From assembly GCA_963742345.1 (NCBI GenBank), contig CAVULO010000011.1, forward strand, positions 186,001 through 250,000: 64,000 bases of DNA, written 5' to 3'. Below, piece by piece: positions 51,885-59,930 of the stretch; the stretch's first letter is position 1, and each line of letters starts with the position of its first letter. Origin of the DNA: Pseudolabrys sp963742345 (lineage in GTDB: Bacteria > Pseudomonadota > Alphaproteobacteria > Rhizobiales > Xanthobacteraceae). The notes beneath the pieces were generated by a model, which was given only the letters and a program-made list of their open reading frames with translations, had not been told where the DNA came from and did no database searches. The position numbers were made by a program, and so were the translations under genes.

Positions 51885-52859
51885 TCACTTGCAGGAATAT
51901 TTCACGCCGCTCGCCGCGTCGATCTTGCGGATGACGTTCCAATCTTTCTTGTAGGTGATCGGAACGAATTTGTCCTGGCCTTTGAACTCTGCCTGGAGCG
52001 AAGAACCTTCCCACGGGAAGGTGAAGAAGGCTTCCTTGATTTTTGCCTGCAAAGCCGGGTCGAGATTGTGCGCCAAGCCATAGCCGGTAGTCGGGAAAGT
52101 CTCAGATTTGTAGATCGTCCGTATCTTGGACTTGTCCACCACATTGCGCTCGAACATCCTGAACATCACTTCGTTGGCGATCGCCGCCGCATCGTAATCC
52201 TTGTTGGCCACGCCAAGCACCGAGTTGTCATGCTTGCCCGAAAACACCGGCTCGTAATCGCGCTTCGCTATCAAATTGAATTCCGATTCGAGCAGCGCGG
52301 ACGGCGCCTTGAATCCTGAATTAGACGTTGGCGCTGTAAAGGCAAGTTTCTTGCCCTTGATGTCGGCCGGCGTCTTGATCGTGCTGTCGGCCGGCACGAT
52401 GATTTCCATTTCGTAGCCGAATGTGCCGTCCTTTCCGGCCATGATGGCAAAGGGCACGAAGCCCGCGCAATTTACTGCAATAGGATTGGAGCCGGTGTTA
52501 AAGCCCGCGATGTGCAGGCGGCCGGAGCGCATTGCTTCGATCTCGGCTGCGTTCGACTGCACAGGGAAGAAGACGACCTTTTTGCCGGTAACCTTTTCCA
52601 TGTGCTTGATGAAGCCGTCCCACACCTTGGTGTAGACGGCCGGGTCTTCGACCGGCGTATAGGCAAAGATCAGCGTCGAAGGATTGACGAGCTGTTTTGG
52701 ATCGCCCGGCGTATCGGCCACCAGGTCGCCGTCGCGATCGCAATAGGCCTTGTCGAGGTCGCCGCGCGGACAATCTTGCGCGCGGGACATACCACTGAGA
52801 CCGCCGCTTATGATGAGCGCAAAAACGGCGCCCGCAATGACGTTGATTTGCCGTGCCAT
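51885..52859 (-). CDS. phnD: Phosphate/phosphite/phosphonate-binding protein (PhnD)
   Basis: A 324-residue periplasmic binding protein. A signal peptide (VIAGAVFALIISGGLSGMSRA) is followed by QDCPRGDLDKAYCDRDGDLV and the PhnD fold: FAYTPVEDPAVYTKVWDGFI, GFNTGSNPIAVNCAGFVPF and SNSGFKAPSALLESEFNL. The extra N-terminal DCPRGDLDKAYCDRDGD segment is characteristic of a sub-group often linked to phosphite or small phosphonates. No phnG-M, phnX or ptxD gene is seen, so the ligand is open. No Pho box was found in the upstream 100 bases. Confidence 0.92.
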   Translation of the reverse strand: MARQINVIAGAVFALIISGGLSGMSRAQDCPRGDLDKAYCDRDGDLVADTPGDPKQLVNPSTLIFAYTPVEDPAVYTKVWDGFIKHMEKVTGKKVVFFPVQSNAAEIEAMRSGRLHIAGFNTGSNPIAVNCAGFVPFAIMAGKDGTFGYEMEIIVPADSTIKTPADIKGKKLAFTAPTSNSGFKAPSALLESEFNLIAKRDYEPVFSGKHDNSVLGVANKDYDAAAIANEVMFRMFERNVVDKSKIRTIYKSETFPTTGYGLAHNLDPALQAKIKEAFFTFPWEGSSLQAEFKGQDKFVPITYKKDWNVIRKIDAASGVKYSCK

Positions 52860-52966
52860 GGTTGTTCCCCCTTGCGGTTACCGCACTAAACGCGGCTCCG
52901 GTCAGTCGATCGTTGCTGGCAGCTTAGCCCACTATTCAGGGAAGCGAAATTGCAGCACCCTTCAGG

Positions 52967-53833
52967 CTAATTCTGCATGCCCCAGCGCCCTATGGTCCTG
53001 GCTTCGATCAGCCTGAACACGACATTTTCGATAAAAAGCCCGATGATGATGATCGAAAGCAATCCAGCAAACACCTCGGGAATGTTGAGCTGGTTTTTCG
53101 CCTCGAAGATGTACCAGCCCAGTCCGCCCTGCCCTGACGTCGTGCCGAAGACCAACTCCGCCGCGATCAACGTGCGCCAGGCAAAGGCCCAGCCGATCTT
53201 CAGACCAGCGAGTATGCTGGGGAATGCCGCGGGAATGAGAATCTTCATCGCAAAGCCGATCCCGCGTAATCCGTAATTCTGCCCTACCATTCGATGCGTG
53301 CTGGAGACGCTGCGAAAACCGGCATGCGTGTTGAGCGCGACCGCCCACAGAACGGAGTGGACGAGTACGAAAATCAGGCTGCCCGTCCCCAGTCCGAACC
53401 AGATCAAAGCGAGGGGCAGGAGTGCGATGGCCGGCAGCGGATTGAACATTGCCGTCATCGTCTCGAGAAAATCGTTACCAAGCCGGGTGTTGATCGCAAC
53501 GAAGGTCAGAACCGCCGCCAAGAAGACACCGATTGCAAACCCCATGAGCAGCACTTTGATCGAGAGCGCGGCGCGCGTCAGGATCACGCCCGAGGCGATG
53601 CCATCTGCAAGCGCCCGAACCGTGGCACCAAAGGTCGGCACCAGCAGTTCATTGTCGAGCCAGCGCGCGTAGACCTCCCAACACAGGGCAATGACGATCA
53701 GCACAAACAGCTTGCGCAGCCAGTTCTGATTATAGAGCCGCTCGAACAGGGTGAGCGGCTTTTGCACGATGCCGAATTTTTCCTGGCTCATGGGCTCGCA
53801 ATAAATCTCGGGCCGAAGGGTCGCATCAGTCAT
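52967..53833 (-). CDS. NitT/TauT-type ABC transporter permease
   Basis: A 288-residue permease of the SsuC/TauC/NrtB group with six membrane helices. The coupling loop is in 'HRMVGQNYGLRGIGFAMKIL' with LIPAAFPSILAGLKIGWAFAW, a typical EAA-like region, and QGGLGWYIFEAKNQLN follows. Its start overlaps the upstream ATPase gene by 8 bases. It is the last gene of the binding protein-AtuA-AtuA small-ATPase-permease run. Confidence 0.9.
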   Translation of the reverse strand: MTDATLRPEIYCEPMSQEKFGIVQKPLTLFERLYNQNWLRKLFVLIVIALCWEVYARWLDNELLVPTFGATVRALADGIASGVILTRAALSIKVLLMGFAIGVFLAAVLTFVAINTRLGNDFLETMTAMFNPLPAIALLPLALIWFGLGTGSLIFVLVHSVLWAVALNTHAGFRSVSSTHRMVGQNYGLRGIGFAMKILIPAAFPSILAGLKIGWAFAWRTLIAAELVFGTTSGQGGLGWYIFEAKNQLNIPEVFAGLLSIIIIGLFIENVVFRLIEARTIGRWGMQN

Positions 53834-54617
53834 GGGTCGTGTCCTCGATCTCGTCGGCGAACAGCATGGCGTGAATTTTCTGGCCTAACTCCGCACCTGC
53901 CGTGGTCCCGCCCTTACTCCTCGGCACGCTGTTGATCTCGGCTTTGACCTGACCGGGATGCGGCGTGAGCAACAGGATGCGGTTTCCGATCTTCACGGCT
54001 TCTGGAATCGAATGCGTGACGAAGATCACGGTGAACTTGATCTCGTCCCAAAGTGCGAGCAGTTCATCCTGCATGCGCACACGGGTCAGTGCATCAAGCG
54101 CCGCGAACGGCTCGTCCATCAGCAGGACATCAGGCTCCATCGCCATCCCGCGGGCAATTGCAACGCGTTGCTTCATGCCTCCGGACAAAGTGTGCGGAAA
54201 GCTATCCGCAAATTTCGCAAGATTGACCTTTTCGATGAGGCCGAGCGCCTTTTCGCGCGCGGCATACCGCTCGTATTTGCCGCTGGTCACGAGCGGAAAC
54301 ATCACGTTTTGCAGTACGGTCTTCCACGGCAGCAGTTGATCGAATTCCTGGAAAACCATCATGCGATCGGGGCCCGGTTTGGTGACGTCGCGACCGTTCA
54401 GGTGAATACTGCCTTCGGTCGGGAGCATGTAACCGCCGATTGCTTTCAACAGAGTTGACTTCCCGCATCCCGATGGTCCGAGCAGGACGAAGCGATCCGA
54501 CCGGAGCACGTTGAAATCGACCCGGTACGTCGCAGTAACCAAATGATCGCGGGTTTTGTATTGGAGTGTTACGCCGCGAACCTCGACGACCGGTCTCGTG
54601 TTTGCCTCGCGGGCCAT
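53826..54617 (-). CDS. NitT/TauT-type ABC transporter ATP-binding protein
   Basis: A 263-residue ATPase with Walker A GPSGCGKSTLLK near 48, the Q-loop MVFQEFDQLLPWKTV, signature LSGGMKQRVAIARGMA near 145 and Walker B DVLLMDEPFAALDA. It ends with the D-loop/H-loop VIFVTHSIPEAVKIG. It resembles the SsuB/TauB/NrtD family, which imports sulfonates, taurine, nitrate or aromatic/other small organic acids. It starts 3 bases after the stop of the small AtuA gene. Confidence 0.92.
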   Translation of the reverse strand: MAREANTRPVVEVRGVTLQYKTRDHLVTATYRVDFNVLRSDRFVLLGPSGCGKSTLLKAIGGYMLPTEGSIHLNGRDVTKPGPDRMMVFQEFDQLLPWKTVLQNVMFPLVTSGKYERYAAREKALGLIEKVNLAKFADSFPHTLSGGMKQRVAIARGMAMEPDVLLMDEPFAALDALTRVRMQDELLALWDEIKFTVIFVTHSIPEAVKIGNRILLLTPHPGQVKAEINSVPRSKGGTTAGAELGQKIHAMLFADEIEDTTHD

Positions 54618-54619
54618 CG

Positions 54620-54971
54620 TCAGCTTTCCGCGCTCTCGCCCGTATCGAGCGTCAGCCCCAGAACAAGGTAGCTAAATGACTTTCCGTGCGAATCGAGATT
54701 GAGCGACGCGTTCACGCCGCCCTCCAGCGCCTCGCCCATGACCAGATTGAGCCCGTGCAGATGCTCGATGACGTAGCGCGTCACCTTCCCACGCATGAGT
54801 TCGCGGGAATTCCTTTTTGATCCGTTCGGGTGTCACGCTGCGCTTGAGCAGTTCAAAATCCTCGGGGTCGTAGACCCAGATGTTGATGTTCGACGTATTA
54901 CCTTTGTCGCCAGCGCGCGCATGCGCGATGTCGCGAACCAGCAGCCGCTCGTTGCGTCCCCGCGCGGTCAC
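54620..54971 (-). pseudogene. AtuA small-subunit-like protein, frame broken by one extra base
   Basis: The GTG at 54971 starts RNERLLVRDIAHARAGDKGN and NINIWVYDPEDFELLKRSVT, the C-terminal domain that is often a separate partner of AtuA/DUF1446 proteins. The frame breaks after RIKKEF. The next frame reads ELMRGKVTRYVIEHLHGLNL and continues VMGEALEGGVNASLNLDSHG to a stop at 54620. Removing one C from the run at 54805-54807 (G's on the plus strand) restores about 116 residues. The start overlaps the AtuA gene by four bases and the ATPase gene follows after two bases. Confidence 0.8.
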
Positions 54972-56314
54972 GTCACGAACATCTCGAATGTGGGCTTGAC
55001 CAGGCCGCGCTCGATCAAAACGGACTTGGTTTCAACGGCCGGAGTAATGACGCCCCGGTAGCCGCCCCCGCCGGCCGGGCCGCAACACAAAAGCGATTCA
55101 ACTTCCCAAAGCATCAATTCTGCCTCCTCGCGCTCGGTCGTGCGCAAAGCGACATGCAGCCTGACGTCTTCGCTGTCAGCGCGCGTCTTTCCAGCCGTAG
55201 CGAAAAGCGAGCCTGCTCCAATCAGGTCGACCCGAAATGGTGACTTGATCCCATGCGTCTCTTTCAGTCTGGTCTCGACAATTTCAATGGCAAGACGTCC
55301 CCTGGCGCCGGCTGCAGGCCCGGCATAGCTCACGCCCGCTTCGGCGAGGACCCCTGCATCAAAACCGACTGTGACTTTGAGTTTCTCGGGGCGCGCGCGG
55401 CCGGCCGCGCTTCCCACCGAAACACGGTTGTTGCCGAGGTCCTTGATCGTCACGCGGCTGAAATCAGCGGTGACGTCCGGAGTAAGATAGCTCGCCGGAT
55501 CGTGAACCTCATAGAGAAGCTGCTCCTTGACGGTCGCCTCGTTCACGCGTCCCCCGGTCTCCGGCAGCTTTGTAATGACTGCGCTGCCATCGCGCACAAC
55601 TTCGGCGACCGGATAGCCACAGTCCGCAAGATCCGGCACCTCCTTGATGCCCGGATCGGCAAAATAGCCTCCGGTGATCTGCATGCCGCATTCCATCAAA
55701 TGGCCGACCAGCGTACCGGCACCGAGCTTTGCAAGATCGGAGTTTTGCCAACCGTGGTGGTGCATCAGCGGCGCAAGGTACATTGACGGGTCGGCCAGCC
55801 GCCCGCCTATGACCACGTCGGCGCCTGCCTCAAGCGCCGGGATGATCGCATCGGCGCCAAGATAGGCATTCATCCCGACGATCGGACGGCCGATGTCGGC
55901 CAGACTCCCAGGCTCATCCATAAACGGCTGATCAGGACGAAGAAGCCCGCTAACGTCGTCCCCTTCAATGCAGGCGATCCTCAGCCCGGAAATACCGAGC
56001 GCACGGGCAATGTTATGCGTCCGTTCCGCGGCCGCGCGCGGATTGGCTGCGCCCATATTGGTGATGATGACTGTTCCTGCCGCACGACACACCGGCAGCA
56101 AGGCGCGCATTCGGCGATCGAGAAGAGCGTTGTACCCGCGGCGTGGATCGGCCATCCGGTCTCGATGGGCGAAGGCCACGGTACGCTCGCCAAGGCATTC
56201 GAGCACCATCACGTCGAGTTCGCCGCGCCGCGCAAGATCCACGGCCGGATCGAGGCGATCCGCGGAAAAACCCGCGCCGGTCCCGATGCGGAATGTGCCG
56301 TTTGCTTTGGCCAT
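54968..56314 (-). CDS. AtuA-family (DUF1446) protein
   Basis: A 448-residue protein of the AtuA/DUF1446 family. AtuA is named from acyclic terpene use in Pseudomonas, but its reaction is unknown. Family parts include RIGTGAGFSADRLDPAVDLA at the start, TNMGAANPRAAAERTHNIAR, VIGGRLADPSMYLAPLMHHH and HLMECGMQITGGYFADPG. It lies within an ABC-transporter operon, with its small partner encoded downstream, suggesting catabolism of the imported compound. No AtuB-H or biotin carboxylase genes are nearby, so terpene use is not supported. Confidence 0.88.
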   Translation of the reverse strand: MAKANGTFRIGTGAGFSADRLDPAVDLARRGELDVMVLECLGERTVAFAHRDRMADPRRGYNALLDRRMRALLPVCRAAGTVIITNMGAANPRAAAERTHNIARALGISGLRIACIEGDDVSGLLRPDQPFMDEPGSLADIGRPIVGMNAYLGADAIIPALEAGADVVIGGRLADPSMYLAPLMHHHGWQNSDLAKLGAGTLVGHLMECGMQITGGYFADPGIKEVPDLADCGYPVAEVVRDGSAVITKLPETGGRVNEATVKEQLLYEVHDPASYLTPDVTADFSRVTIKDLGNNRVSVGSAAGRARPEKLKVTVGFDAGVLAEAGVSYAGPAAGARGRLAIEIVETRLKETHGIKSPFRVDLIGAGSLFATAGKTRADSEDVRLHVALRTTEREEAELMLWEVESLLCCGPAGGGGYRGVITPAVETKSVLIERGLVKPTFEMFVT

Positions 56315-56332
56315 GCGACAGCTTGCGAAGGG

Positions 56333-57337
56333 TCAATCGCCCTTCAGTCCGGGGATATCGCCGAAGAACAGGTCGTCGATCGAGGCCGGTGCCTTTTTGA
56401 TCGAACCGATCTTGGCCATGAACTGCGCTGTCGCGAACACCTTCTGCGGCTGAAGCGTGAACGCGTAATCCTTGTCGCTGATCATGGCGTTGATGTCGTC
56501 AACGGTATTCTTGGTGTCACGCGCCGCTTCGAGGTAAAGCTTTGACGCCGCGCGCTTGTCCTTATTAATCGTGTCGATTGCTTCCTTCGTCGCGTCCACG
56601 AAAGCGCGGTAAGCTTTCGGATTGGCTTCGCGGAATTTGGCGCTGGTCGTGATCACCAAAGCCGTCGCAGGCCCGCCGAGAATGTCATAGCTGGTGGTGA
56701 TGAGGTGTGCGCCCGGCACCTTTATTTCCTGCTCGTAGAACGGTGAGGTTGAAAAGTGTGCGTTGACTCCCGCTGTGTTGTTTATGAAAGCAAGCGTGGC
56801 ATCGGGGTGCGACAGTGAGACGGTGAGCGGATCGAGCTGGGTGTAATTGTTCTGACCGAATGCTGCGCTGGCCGCCATTTCCAGCATGATCGCTTGCGTT
56901 GAAATTTTCACCGACGGCACCGCGATCTTATCCTTGTCGCTGAAGTCCTTGATGCTTTTCACGGCTGGATTTCGTGTCACGAGATAGAGCGGATAGGTCG
57001 TCATCGCCGACACGCCCTTGATCTGACCGTTGGTCTTGTCCCACAACGTGATCAGCGACGGCGCGCCTTGCGCCGCGAAATGCAGTGAATTCGAAATCAA
57101 TCCGTCGTTCATCGCCGAGGGGCCGGCGACCTTCGCCCATGAAACCTTGAGTCCCGGCAGGCCAGCCGCGGCCGCGTGCTTTTCAATGAGCTGGTTTTTC
57201 TCCATGACCATCAATGGGAGAAAGCTCACGCCGTACTGTTGCGCAACGGTGAGCTCGCTGACTTCAGCTTTGGCCACGCCTGCGAAGATGGCTGATACAG
57301 CGAAGGCGCACGAAAGCGCGCGAAGAGCATTAGCCAT
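56333..57337 (-). CDS. NitT/TauT-type ABC transporter substrate-binding protein
   Basis: A 334-residue periplasmic protein. A signal peptide (LRALSCAFAVSAIFAGVAKA) is followed by EVSELTVAQQYGVSFLPLMV, as in SsuA/TauA-like binding proteins. It belongs to the group with 'AMNDGLISNSLHFAAQGAPS' and 'DKDKIAVPSVKISTQAIML'. The GGAGG site before 57337 fixes the start. The ligand is unknown; it is the first gene of the operon with AtuA and the transporter, so its ligand is probably the AtuA substrate or a precursor. Confidence 0.9.
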   Translation of the reverse strand: MANALRALSCAFAVSAIFAGVAKAEVSELTVAQQYGVSFLPLMVMEKNQLIEKHAAAAGLPGLKVSWAKVAGPSAMNDGLISNSLHFAAQGAPSLITLWDKTNGQIKGVSAMTTYPLYLVTRNPAVKSIKDFSDKDKIAVPSVKISTQAIMLEMAASAAFGQNNYTQLDPLTVSLSHPDATLAFINNTAGVNAHFSTSPFYEQEIKVPGAHLITTSYDILGGPATALVITTSAKFREANPKAYRAFVDATKEAIDTINKDKRAASKLYLEAARDTKNTVDDINAMISDKDYAFTLQPQKVFATAQFMAKIGSIKKAPASIDDLFFGDIPGLKGD

Positions 57338-57460
57338 GGAGGTCCTCCCAAGGTTATCCGCCAAATTACTTCGGCGCATTTTTATGAGCGGAGGATACGG
57401 GAGGAAACCGACCCGGCCAAGGGCGCACACTGTTTCCCGAGCTTCCGCACCTAGCCGCCT

Positions 57461-58261
57461 TCACCGCTTGCGATCGGCATCATATTCATCAGAGCAAAAT
57501 GACCCGCCCTGAAAGCGATCGCCGATCGGGTCGGAGGGAAGCTTTGCCTGCTCCACCATTGCTTCGGCGCGGAAGTCTTCCGAGCGAGCCTGCGGGTGAT
57601 AACCGAAGCGCCGAGCGTTGCTGTTGTCCCACCACCCCGCTTCATTGTCGGACACCCCGTAAAAAATCTCGAAACGAATGTCAGGATGGTCGAGCCCGAT
57701 GCGGACGAGCTGCGCCAGATCGTCGGGTTTGACCCAGATCGAAATCCGCCGCTTGTCGATCGGTTTGTCGTTCACATTGCCGATACGGATGCAGGTAACG
57801 CGTAACCCATGTTTGTCGGCATAGAGCGCGCCCAGCGCCTCGCCGAAAGCCTTGCTTACACCGTAGCGGCTGTCAGGCCGCACGGTCACATCTACGCCGA
57901 TCTTCTTTTCGCGCGGATAGAAGCCGACCGCGTGATTTGACGATGCAAACACAACGCGTTTGACGCCGGAACGGTACGCGGCCTCGAACAAATTATAGCA
58001 GCCGACGATATTGGACTTGTGAATCGTGTCCCAGGAGCCTTCGACCGAATGGCCGCCAAGATGCACGACGCCGTCGATACCGGCGGTGATTTTCTTGACC
58101 TGGTCGTAATCGGCAAGATCGGCAGCGATGAATTCCTCGTCCGCGCCCAAATCTGCGGGTTTACGGATGTCGCTGAGGCGGACGCCAGAATAGGCGCCCT
58201 TGAGCAGTTTCCGCAATCGCGTTCCGATGTCGCCGGCAGCGCCGGTGATCAGGATATGCAT
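57461..58261 (-). CDS. udh: Uronate dehydrogenase-like NAD-dependent epimerase-fold enzyme
   Basis: A 266-residue extended short-chain dehydrogenase. The Rossmann motif TGAAGDIG is at 6-13, and the catalytic YxxxK is YGVSK at 133-137 after FASSNH near 105. The C-terminal SDNEAGWWDNSNARRFGYHP matches Agrobacterium Udh, which oxidises galacturonate and glucuronate to the aldaro-lactones with NAD, and the length is the same (about 265). It is divergent from a TRAP transporter across 55 bases, as in other uronate-use loci. Substrate preference is inferred. Confidence 0.85.
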   Translation of the reverse strand: MHILITGAAGDIGTRLRKLLKGAYSGVRLSDIRKPADLGADEEFIAADLADYDQVKKITAGIDGVVHLGGHSVEGSWDTIHKSNIVGCYNLFEAAYRSGVKRVVFASSNHAVGFYPREKKIGVDVTVRPDSRYGVSKAFGEALGALYADKHGLRVTCIRIGNVNDKPIDKRRISIWVKPDDLAQLVRIGLDHPDIRFEIFYGVSDNEAGWWDNSNARRFGYHPQARSEDFRAEAMVEQAKLPSDPIGDRFQGGSFCSDEYDADRKR

Positions 58262-58316
58262 TTCAATTTTCCCGGTTATAGTACCCTCAATATCATAAAC
58301 TGGGAGGACTGCCGAT

Positions 58317-59303
58317 ATGAAGACTTTCGCTCTCGCTTCCACAATCGTGATTGCCGTGCTCGCGGCCGCACCGGCCGTTGCGCAACAAAAAACGGTATTC
58401 AAGGCCTCAGACGTGCATCCGGCGGGTTATCCCACCGTGGTAGCGGTTGAGAACCTCGGCAAGAAACTCGATGCGGCTACGAACGGCCGCTATAGCGTAC
58501 AGATGTATCCGTCGATGCAGCTCGGCGGCGAAAAAGAAGCGATCGAGCAGGCCCAGATCGGCGCCATCGCCTTCGCGCGTGTTTCGGTCGGCGCGCTTGG
58601 CCCCGTGATCGACGATCTCAATGTGTTCAATCTGCCTTACGTGTTTCGTAACACAACACACATGCAGCACGTGATCGATGGTCCGATCGGCCAGGAGCTG
58701 CTCGACAAGGTGACCAATAGCGGCAAAGGGCTCGTCGGCCTGTGCTGGATGGATGCCGGCGCACGCAACTTCTACAACACCAAGAAGCCGATCAAGACCA
58801 TGGCTGACCTCAAAGGCATGAAGGTCCGCGTCATGGGCAACCCGATGTTTGTCGAGATGGCGAATTCGATGGGCGGCAATGGCATCGCGATGGGCTACGA
58901 TCAGGTATTCAGCGCGCTGCAAACCGGCGTCGTCGACGGCGCCGAGAACAATCCGCCGAGCTTCGTGTTCGACAACCACTATCAGGTCGCGAAGTATTAC
59001 ACCGTCGACGAGCACCTGATTGTGCCGGAAATGGTGGTGTTCTCGAAGAAGGCCTGGGATGCAATGTCGAAGGACGACCAGGCGCTGCTCGTGAAATTCG
59101 CCAAGGAAGCCCAACAGGAAGAACGCAAGCTTTGGGAAGTCTACGAGCAACAGGCGATGGACAAGGCCAAGGCAGCCGGCATCACGATCACCCAGGTCTC
59201 GGACTCCGACAAGAAAGCCTTCCAGGATGCGGTCAAGCCGGTGTGGGACAAGTACGGTCCGAAATACGAGGCAACCGTGAAGCGCATCCAAGAGGTGAAG
59301 TAA
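58317..59303 (+). CDS. TRAP transporter substrate-binding protein (DctP type)
   Basis: A 328-residue periplasmic protein with a signal peptide (ALASTIVIAVLAAAPAVA, cleavage before QQKT). DctP-family features are FKASDVHPAGYPTVVAVENL, the ligand-carboxylate Arg in KGMKVRVMGNPMFVEMANSM and QTGVVDGAENNPPSFVFDNH. The divergent udh gene suggests a sugar acid such as galacturonate or glucuronate as ligand. A GGGAGG site precedes the ATG. A hairpin-bearing repeat follows before the permease genes. Confidence 0.92.
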   Translation: MKTFALASTIVIAVLAAAPAVAQQKTVFKASDVHPAGYPTVVAVENLGKKLDAATNGRYSVQMYPSMQLGGEKEAIEQAQIGAIAFARVSVGALGPVIDDLNVFNLPYVFRNTTHMQHVIDGPIGQELLDKVTNSGKGLVGLCWMDAGARNFYNTKKPIKTMADLKGMKVRVMGNPMFVEMANSMGGNGIAMGYDQVFSALQTGVVDGAENNPPSFVFDNHYQVAKYYTVDEHLIVPEMVVFSKKAWDAMSKDDQALLVKFAKEAQQEERKLWEVYEQQAMDKAKAAGITITQVSDSDKKAFQDAVKPVWDKYGPKYEATVKRIQEVK

Positions 59304-59318
59304 CTCAACCTGTCATCT

Positions 59319-59392
59319 TGTCATTCCGGGTTCGCGCCAGAATTCTGCCCAAGTCGGCATAGTCGACTTGGGTGGCGCGTCCCGCAATGACG
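59319..59392. repeat. Hairpin-bearing repeat between dctP and dctQ
   Basis: GTCATTCCGGGTTCGC and GCGTCCCGCAATGAC form imperfect outer arms around a strong inner hairpin, CCCAAGTCG / CGACTTGGG with a 7-base loop. It may allow more binding protein than permease to be made. Confidence 0.6.
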
Positions 59393-59411
59393 CCAAAAAA
59401 TTGGGGAGCGC

Positions 59412-59906
59412 ATGGCAACTCACTTCCGCAAGGCGATGGACGCGCTTTATTTCGTTTGCGTCATGATCGCCGGCACGGCGCTGGTGCTGATCTCGGCCGT
59501 TATCCCCTGGGGCGTTTACACGCGATATGTTCTCAACAGCGCCGCATCGTGGCCTGAACCGACGGCAGTTTTGCTCACGATCTGGCTGACTTTTTTCGGC
59601 GCAGCGGCCTGCTACCGCCTGCGCTTTCACATGAATGTGTCGTTCTTTGTGAAGCTCATGCCTGCATTCTGGCAGCGTTTCTTCGACGCGCTCGCCGAGG
59701 CCGCCATGGTGGCGATGTCGATCTTCATGACGGTATGGGGCGCGAAGCTCGTCATGACCACGTGGAACAATTCCATCGCCGACTTTCCGGATTTGTCGGT
59801 CGGTGTAACATACCTGCCGATCCCACTTGGCGGCGCGATCCTCTTTCTGTTTGTCGTCGAGCGAATTCTTTGTGGAGCTCCGCCGGCGCCGGCGAGCCAC
59901 CACTGA
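59412..59906 (+). CDS. TRAP transporter small permease (DctQ type)
   Basis: A 164-residue membrane protein with four helices and the DctQ pattern VIPWGVYTRYVLNSAASWPEP in helix 2 and FFGAAACYRLRFHMNVSFF. A C-terminal helix IPLGGAILFLFVVERILC follows. It is the small membrane subunit of the first TRAP system, between dctP and dctM. Confidence 0.88.
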   Translation: MATHFRKAMDALYFVCVMIAGTALVLISAVIPWGVYTRYVLNSAASWPEPTAVLLTIWLTFFGAAACYRLRFHMNVSFFVKLMPAFWQRFFDALAEAAMVAMSIFMTVWGAKLVMTTWNNSIADFPDLSVGVTYLPIPLGGAILFLFVVERILCGAPPAPASHH

Positions 59907-59930
59907 TCGGAAGGTACCGGGGAAACCGCA

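Noticed and set aside
54968..56314. Acyclic terpene degradation cluster
   Set aside because: Only AtuA-type genes are present; atuB-H partners and biotin-dependent carboxylase are absent.
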